Shown here: positions 5,814 through 5,873 of the stretch, piece after piece
How the letters are laid out: every line of letters begins with the position of its first letter
How positions within the stretch are numbered: the stretch's first letter is position 1
DNA from: DATCVA01 sp036567205
Lineage (GTDB): Bacteria; Pseudomonadota; Gammaproteobacteria; Burkholderiales; Burkholderiaceae_B
Length of the DNA: 5,873 nt
Direction: 5' to 3'
Assembly (NCBI GenBank): GCA_036567205.1
Contig: DATCVA010000060.1
Location: 1-5,873, forward strand
Made by a program: the position numbers and the translations under genes
The notes under the pieces: generated by a model
What the model saw: only the letters and a program-made list of their open reading frames with translations
Database searches by the model: none
What the model was told of the DNA's origin: nothing

Positions 5814-5873
5814 CTATTCAGCGGCAATTACCGAAACAGTGCGCTTGTTAAGTGCGCCCTGAATAGCAAATTT
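5814..5873 (-). CDS. rpmA: 50S ribosomal protein L27, C-terminal end (partial)
   Basis: Only the last 19 codons and the TAG stop are in the window, reading KFAIQGALNKRTVSVIAAE. This matches the end of L27, where the usual pattern is FEVKG or FAVKG, then N-K or N-R, then a short beta strand and Ala-Glu. L27 sits at the base of the central protuberance of the large ribosomal subunit near the peptidyl transferase centre. Its place directly upstream of obgE on the same strand is the normal rplU-rpmA-obgE order, which supports the call despite the short fragment. The rest lies beyond the right edge. Confidence 0.85.
   Translation of the reverse strand, partial: KFAIQGALNKRTVSVIAAE

Overview
The window looks like a chromosomal segment of a betaproteobacterium of the order Burkholderiales, most likely family Alcaligenaceae (a Bordetella, Pusillimonas or Advenella relative). 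Three things point there: a Bug/TctC-type periplasmic solute-binding protein, a family greatly expanded in that group; the core order rpmA-obgE-proB; and protein wording close to what I recall for Bordetella-type ProB, Obg and L27. The genus cannot be fixed from the sequence.

Left part (1-1771, + strand): a 5'-truncated Bug-family binding protein, then a complete OmpA-family outer-membrane lipoprotein (lipobox, glycine zipper, peptidoglycan-binding domain) closed by a very strong intrinsic terminator. Bases 1772-1976 hold no convincing gene, only a short CAACCCT tandem repeat.

Middle part (1977-3365): two divergently transcribed regulators. A 132-aa XRE/Cro-type helix-turn-helix protein is on the minus strand. 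A 251-aa OmpR-like protein with a degenerate receiver and a C-terminal winged helix is on the plus strand. The AT-rich region between them (2376-2609) carries a 20-bp perfect palindrome, a second copy of its TCACAWWTGTGA core over the XRE start codon, and a 10+10-bp inverted repeat in between. This is the most interesting part of the window: it looks like an autoregulatory operator array controlling a small switch. No mobile element or phage structural gene is visible.

Right part (3328-5873, minus strand): the end of rpmA (ribosomal protein L27), an intrinsic terminator, obgE (ribosome-associated GTPase) and proB (glutamate 5-kinase, first step of proline synthesis). The 3' end of proB runs 38 bp into the 3' end of the winged-helix gene. 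This overlap encodes a 12-residue tail beyond the usual ProB end, which hints that the regulator pair was placed next to proB by a rearrangement. I found no tRNA, rRNA, CRISPR, insertion sequence or known defence system.
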